Origin: DAOTWA01 sp963702935
GTDB lineage: Bacteria > Chloroflexota > Anaerolineae > Anaerolineales > Anaerolineaceae
DNA length: 64,000 nt
Assembly (NCBI GenBank): GCA_963702935.1
Contig: OY969772.1
Location: 4,588,001-4,652,000 of the forward strand
Direction of reading: 5' to 3'
Both the position numbers and the translations under genes were made by a program. Positions 61,676-64,000 of the stretch are shown here, piece by piece. Each line of letters starts with the position of its first letter. Position 1 is the stretch's first letter. The notes beneath the pieces were generated by a model. It did no database searches, was not told where the DNA came from, and saw nothing but the letters and a program-made list of their open reading frames with translations.

Positions 61676-62557
61676 CTAGGGGATGTAAACGTATTCGCCG
61701 GCGTAGATCAGGCTGGGGTCGCTGATCTGCGGGTTGGCCTGTTCCAATGCGGCCAGGGTCGTGCCTTCGTTCGTGGCGATCTCGCTCAGATAATCTCCCG
61801 ACTTCACGATGTAAACGGTTCGCCCGTTGATGTTGACCAACGAGCCGGGGATGTCGATCTGCTCTCTCACCGTCAACATGTTGGCGCTGCTGAGCTGCGG
61901 GTTGGCCCGCAACAGGGCGTTCACCGTGGTGTCGAAGCGCCCGGCGATCCCTGTCAGGGTATCCCCCGATTCCACCGTGTACGGCCCGGAGGCGGACGAC
62001 GAGACTACCTGGAACTGGGCGGTCGCCGAGGCCCCACCGCTGGCCTGGGCCGCAGCCATGACGATCCACACGCTGCCGGTCCCGGCATTGCTGGGGATGG
62101 TGACTTGCGTGCTGAAATTGCCATTGCTATCCGTGGTCACGGCTGCCGTCGATACTACCGAGGCCCCTTGCTGGGCAAGGCTGACGTTCAAAGCCGTGTT
62201 GGCCGGGAAAGCCGATCCGCTGACCTTTACTTGTGCGCCCGGCCCACCGTTATAAGAAGATAAGCTGACCTGAGCCAACGCTCCGGTAATGGGAATGACG
62301 CCTTGGGGAATATGGATGATTTGACCGGGGAAGACCAGGTTGGTATTGACGATCTGCGGGTTGGCTTGCTCCAATGCGCTCAAGCTTACTCCGCAAAGGT
62401 TGGCGATGTTCGTCAGATTATCGCCAGGTTGAACTGTATAAGTCGAGCCACAGCTCGCTTGCGCTGTGGCAATTGAGTTTGTGCTGACTATCGCCAGGAG
62501 CATTGCACCAATAACGGGGAAAATCGCCCAGCGATAGGATTTGTTACCGCTAAACAT
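61676..62557 (-). CDS. Secreted protein with three LysM domains
   Basis: 293 residues. Signal peptide 1-32, LysM 1 (YTVQPGDNLTNIANLCGVSLSALEQANPQI, about 40-85), an Ig-like beta domain (about 95-190), LysM 2 (YTVESGDTLTGIAGRF) and LysM 3 (YIVKSGDYLSEIATNEG) ending in IYIP-like VYIP. LysM domains bind peptidoglycan or chitin sugars. It likely sits in the wall next to the sortase-like protein encoded on the other strand. Confidence 0.92.
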   Translation of the reverse strand: MFSGNKSYRWAIFPVIGAMLLAIVSTNSIATAQASCGSTYTVQPGDNLTNIANLCGVSLSALEQANPQIVNTNLVFPGQIIHIPQGVIPITGALAQVSLSSYNGGPGAQVKVSGSAFPANTALNVSLAQQGASVVSTAAVTTDSNGNFSTQVTIPSNAGTGSVWIVMAAAQASGGASATAQFQVVSSSASGPYTVESGDTLTGIAGRFDTTVNALLRANPQLSSANMLTVREQIDIPGSLVNINGRTVYIVKSGDYLSEIATNEGTTLAALEQANPQISDPSLIYAGEYVYIP

Positions 62558-62666
62558 TCTCGTGCCTCCTTACAGGCTTAAGACGTCCATCCAGCTGGGT
62601 TAGTTCCTTCCGTTCGGCCTTCTCCATATAAGAATATTCTCATTTACCCACTCCCCTGGAAAAGAC

Positions 62667-62708
62667 AAAAAAACGGTTCCGGTGAGGATGCGCTCCTTAC
62701 CGGAACCG
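62667..62708 (-). terminator. Strong terminator after the CBS gene
   Basis: CGGTTCCGGT (62674-62683) with ACCGGAACCG (62699-62708), extended by AGGA/TCCT, and T7 on the minus strand. Confidence 0.9.
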
Positions 62709-62736
62709 GATCTGGTCATCCTTGAATGCCACGGGG

Positions 62737-63177
62737 TTACGAGGGATATTCCCTCCCCAGGATGTAGTTCTCCAGGGATAATATCTTGGATTCCTGAGAG
62801 GCGAGCAGGTTTTTCACCACATCCCCGATCGAGACCACCCCAACTACTTTGCCATTGTCCATGACCGGCAGGTGGCGAATGCGCCGGTCCGTCATCAAGG
62901 CCATGCAATTTTCGATGAACTCGTCCAAATGGACGACATACACCTTATCGGACATCAATTCTTTGACGGGAGCATTTGGATCGCAGCCCTTGAGGACACC
63001 CTTGTGGGCATAGTCTCTTTCTGAAAAAACGCCTACCACTCGATCCCCCTGCATAACCAGCACGGCTCCGATGCCCTTTTGGGTCATCAACTTGAGAGCC
63101 TCCAGGACTGTGTCATCTGGACTCACGGAAAAGATATCAAAGCCCTTGGTAGTCAAAATGTTGCGAACAGTAGCCAT
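62737..63177 (-). CDS. Tandem CBS-domain protein
   Basis: 146 residues, two CBS domains: VSPDDTVLEALKLMTQKGIGAVLVMQGDRVVGVFSERDYA and VHLDEFIENCMALMTDRRIRHLPVMDNGKVVGVVSIGDVVKNLL. Stand-alone CBS pairs bind adenine nucleotides and often report energy state. Monocistronic, with its own promoter and terminator, and a nearby TGTGA-N6-TCACA palindrome. Confidence 0.93.
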   Translation of the reverse strand: MATVRNILTTKGFDIFSVSPDDTVLEALKLMTQKGIGAVLVMQGDRVVGVFSERDYAHKGVLKGCDPNAPVKELMSDKVYVVHLDEFIENCMALMTDRRIRHLPVMDNGKVVGVVSIGDVVKNLLASQESKILSLENYILGREYPS

Positions 63178-63231
63178 ATACCCCTCCGAAGGAATAGTTT
63201 AACGTGCCCGGATCGTATCTCTCACAAGAAT

Positions 63232-63260
63232 ATTTTAGTGCAATTCTTCACCGATTACAA
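63232..63260 (-). promoter_or_regulatory. Promoter of the CBS-domain gene
   Basis: On the minus strand TTGTAA (63255-63260), 17-base spacer, TAAAAT (63232-63237). Confidence 0.65.
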
Positions 63261-63271
63261 TCATCCATTTA

Positions 63272-63289
63272 TTGTGATAATTATCACAT
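63272..63289. promoter_or_regulatory. CRP/FNR-type or Rex-type operator
   Basis: TTGTGATAATTATCACAT contains the perfect 16-base palindrome TGTGATAATTATCACA. It fits TGTGA-N6-TCACA (CRP/FNR family) exactly and the Rex half-sites TTGTGA/TCACAA at 11 of 12. It is 12 bases upstream of the CBS -35 box. Confidence 0.7.
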
Positions 63290-63461
63290 TCGCTCAGGAA
63301 CGCCTGTCGAAGCACTCAGAAACCCGTTAGGTTTTAAACCGGAAGTAAGGTAAAATTAAGCCACTGGAACAATGAGAAGATCTTCTCACTTGAGAGTCAA
63401 TTGCCGCCTGAGTGCTTTTCGGCGCCAGGACAGTCGTGTACGCCAGTAATAAGGAAAAAAC

Positions 63462-63785
63462 ATGGCCACGAAAGACATCATCCCGTATTACGACCAGTTG
63501 ATAAAATTGGCCTTGTGCCAACAGGATTTAGGGGGAGCGGTACGTTTTCACTTCGAGGCCATTCGAGGCGGAGATCGGGAAGCCGTGGTCGTGTATCCTC
63601 TGCTCGAGGTAGCTCGGGAAAAAGAAACCCTTCCCTTTTTCAACTATCTCGACCTGGATCCCATTCAGCTCTGGATCAACTTCGGTTACGTCGACTTGCT
63701 GGAAGGCAGCCTCGCCAAGGGGATGGGCGTGTTTGCCCTGACCGCCAAGACCCTCAACCTCAAGCTGGTGCGCTCCGCCGGGTGA
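63462..63785 (+). CDS. Hypothetical protein with a helical fold
   Basis: 107 residues. Starts MATKDIIPYYDQLIKLALCQQDLGGAVRFHFEAIRGGDREAVV, then a stretch with LPFFNYLDLDPIQLWINFGYVDLLEGSLAKGMGVFALTAKTLNLKLV. No named family. The ATG follows AAGGAAAA. A very strong hairpin follows the gene. Confidence 0.6.
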   Translation: MATKDIIPYYDQLIKLALCQQDLGGAVRFHFEAIRGGDREAVVVYPLLEVAREKETLPFFNYLDLDPIQLWINFGYVDLLEGSLAKGMGVFALTAKTLNLKLVRSAG

Positions 63786-63826
63786 GCTAGGCCCTCCTTA
63801 TTCCTCTCTCAACTGCCAAAAGCCTG

Positions 63827-63872
63827 CCGCGGGCAGGAGAAATGGTAACCATTTCTCCTGCCCGCGGTTATT
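63827..63872 (+). terminator. Long perfect hairpin after the last gene
   Basis: 19-base arms (63827-63845 with 63849-63867) perfectly complementary around TAA, followed by TTATTT. It acts as a likely terminator; the length is greater than usual. Confidence 0.75.
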
Positions 63873-64000
63873 TCTAGCACGCTTCTTGCACGGTTATTTT
63901 TCCAAACTTTACGGGCAATTTTTCATCAAAGCCGCGGAGGAACGCTCCGCGTTGCCCGATCTACAAGCTATTATCCTGATCCCCGAGGGAAAAATGTCAT

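Overview
The window reads as a chromosomal segment of a GC-rich Chloroflexota bacterium, most likely class Anaerolineae. This rests on the gene set: a split TIGR03960/TIGR03936 radical-SAM pair, Rex, an MreB-like actin, a CrtC-type lipoprotein behind a giant FtsX permease, and several short interspersed repeats of a kind I associate with that group. It is an inference from family knowledge; there is no rRNA here to confirm it.

Layout. 0-23 kb is mostly housekeeping: the end of a GH94 phosphorylase, an iron-sulfur membrane protein and thioredoxin cluster, a TetR/methyltransferase pair with a clear operator, the radical-SAM pair, tRNA-Arg, a DsbA-like protein, a desaturase, a phosphatase/fructosamine-kinase pair, a PIG-L deacetylase, a YugP-type protease, Rex, MreB, and a reverse-strand cluster yebC-ruvC-rRNA methyltransferase-ruvA. 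23-28.5 kb is a cell-surface block: a secreted sortase-like protein, a Thr/Pro-rich surface protein with a possible sorting tail, a sortase, and two sister OmpR-type response regulators, each preceded by a strong promoter, a leader of about 240 nt and an intrinsic terminator. 28.5-34.1 kb holds an FAA hydrolase, tRNA-Val, a CrtC-like lipoprotein and an ABC exporter. The tmRNA gene at 34.2 kb is followed by an AT-richer patch (34.6-38.0 kb) with two orphan genes and cobyric acid synthase, which looks like acquired DNA. 38-45 kb returns to host-like genes (DinB, DUF2917, a GT-C-like membrane protein, rlmI, ligA).

The most unusual locus is 45.7-51.2 kb. A membrane protein ends in a Cys-Ala repeat (seven Cys within 14 residues). 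It is followed on the same strand by a radical SAM/SPASM enzyme with a PqqD-like N-terminus, a paralogue of that enzyme lacking the cluster cysteines, and a SAM methyltransferase. I read this as a candidate protein-tail modification system in which the substrate is a full-size membrane protein.

52-56.4 kb encodes a MoxR-DUF58-VWA-VWA (Bat-like) cluster behind an HtrA-like protease, but every gene there is broken by several one-base frameshifts. Single frameshifts also hit an SDR gene, a DUF6585-like gene, the sortase and one response regulator. The pattern suggests consensus indel error rather than decay. 56.4-64 kb holds tRNA-Pro, an O-methyltransferase, a LacI regulator with three copies of its likely operator and a 25-residue membrane peptide, two oxidoreductases, a second sortase-like protein, a LysM protein, a CBS-domain protein and a hypothetical gene.
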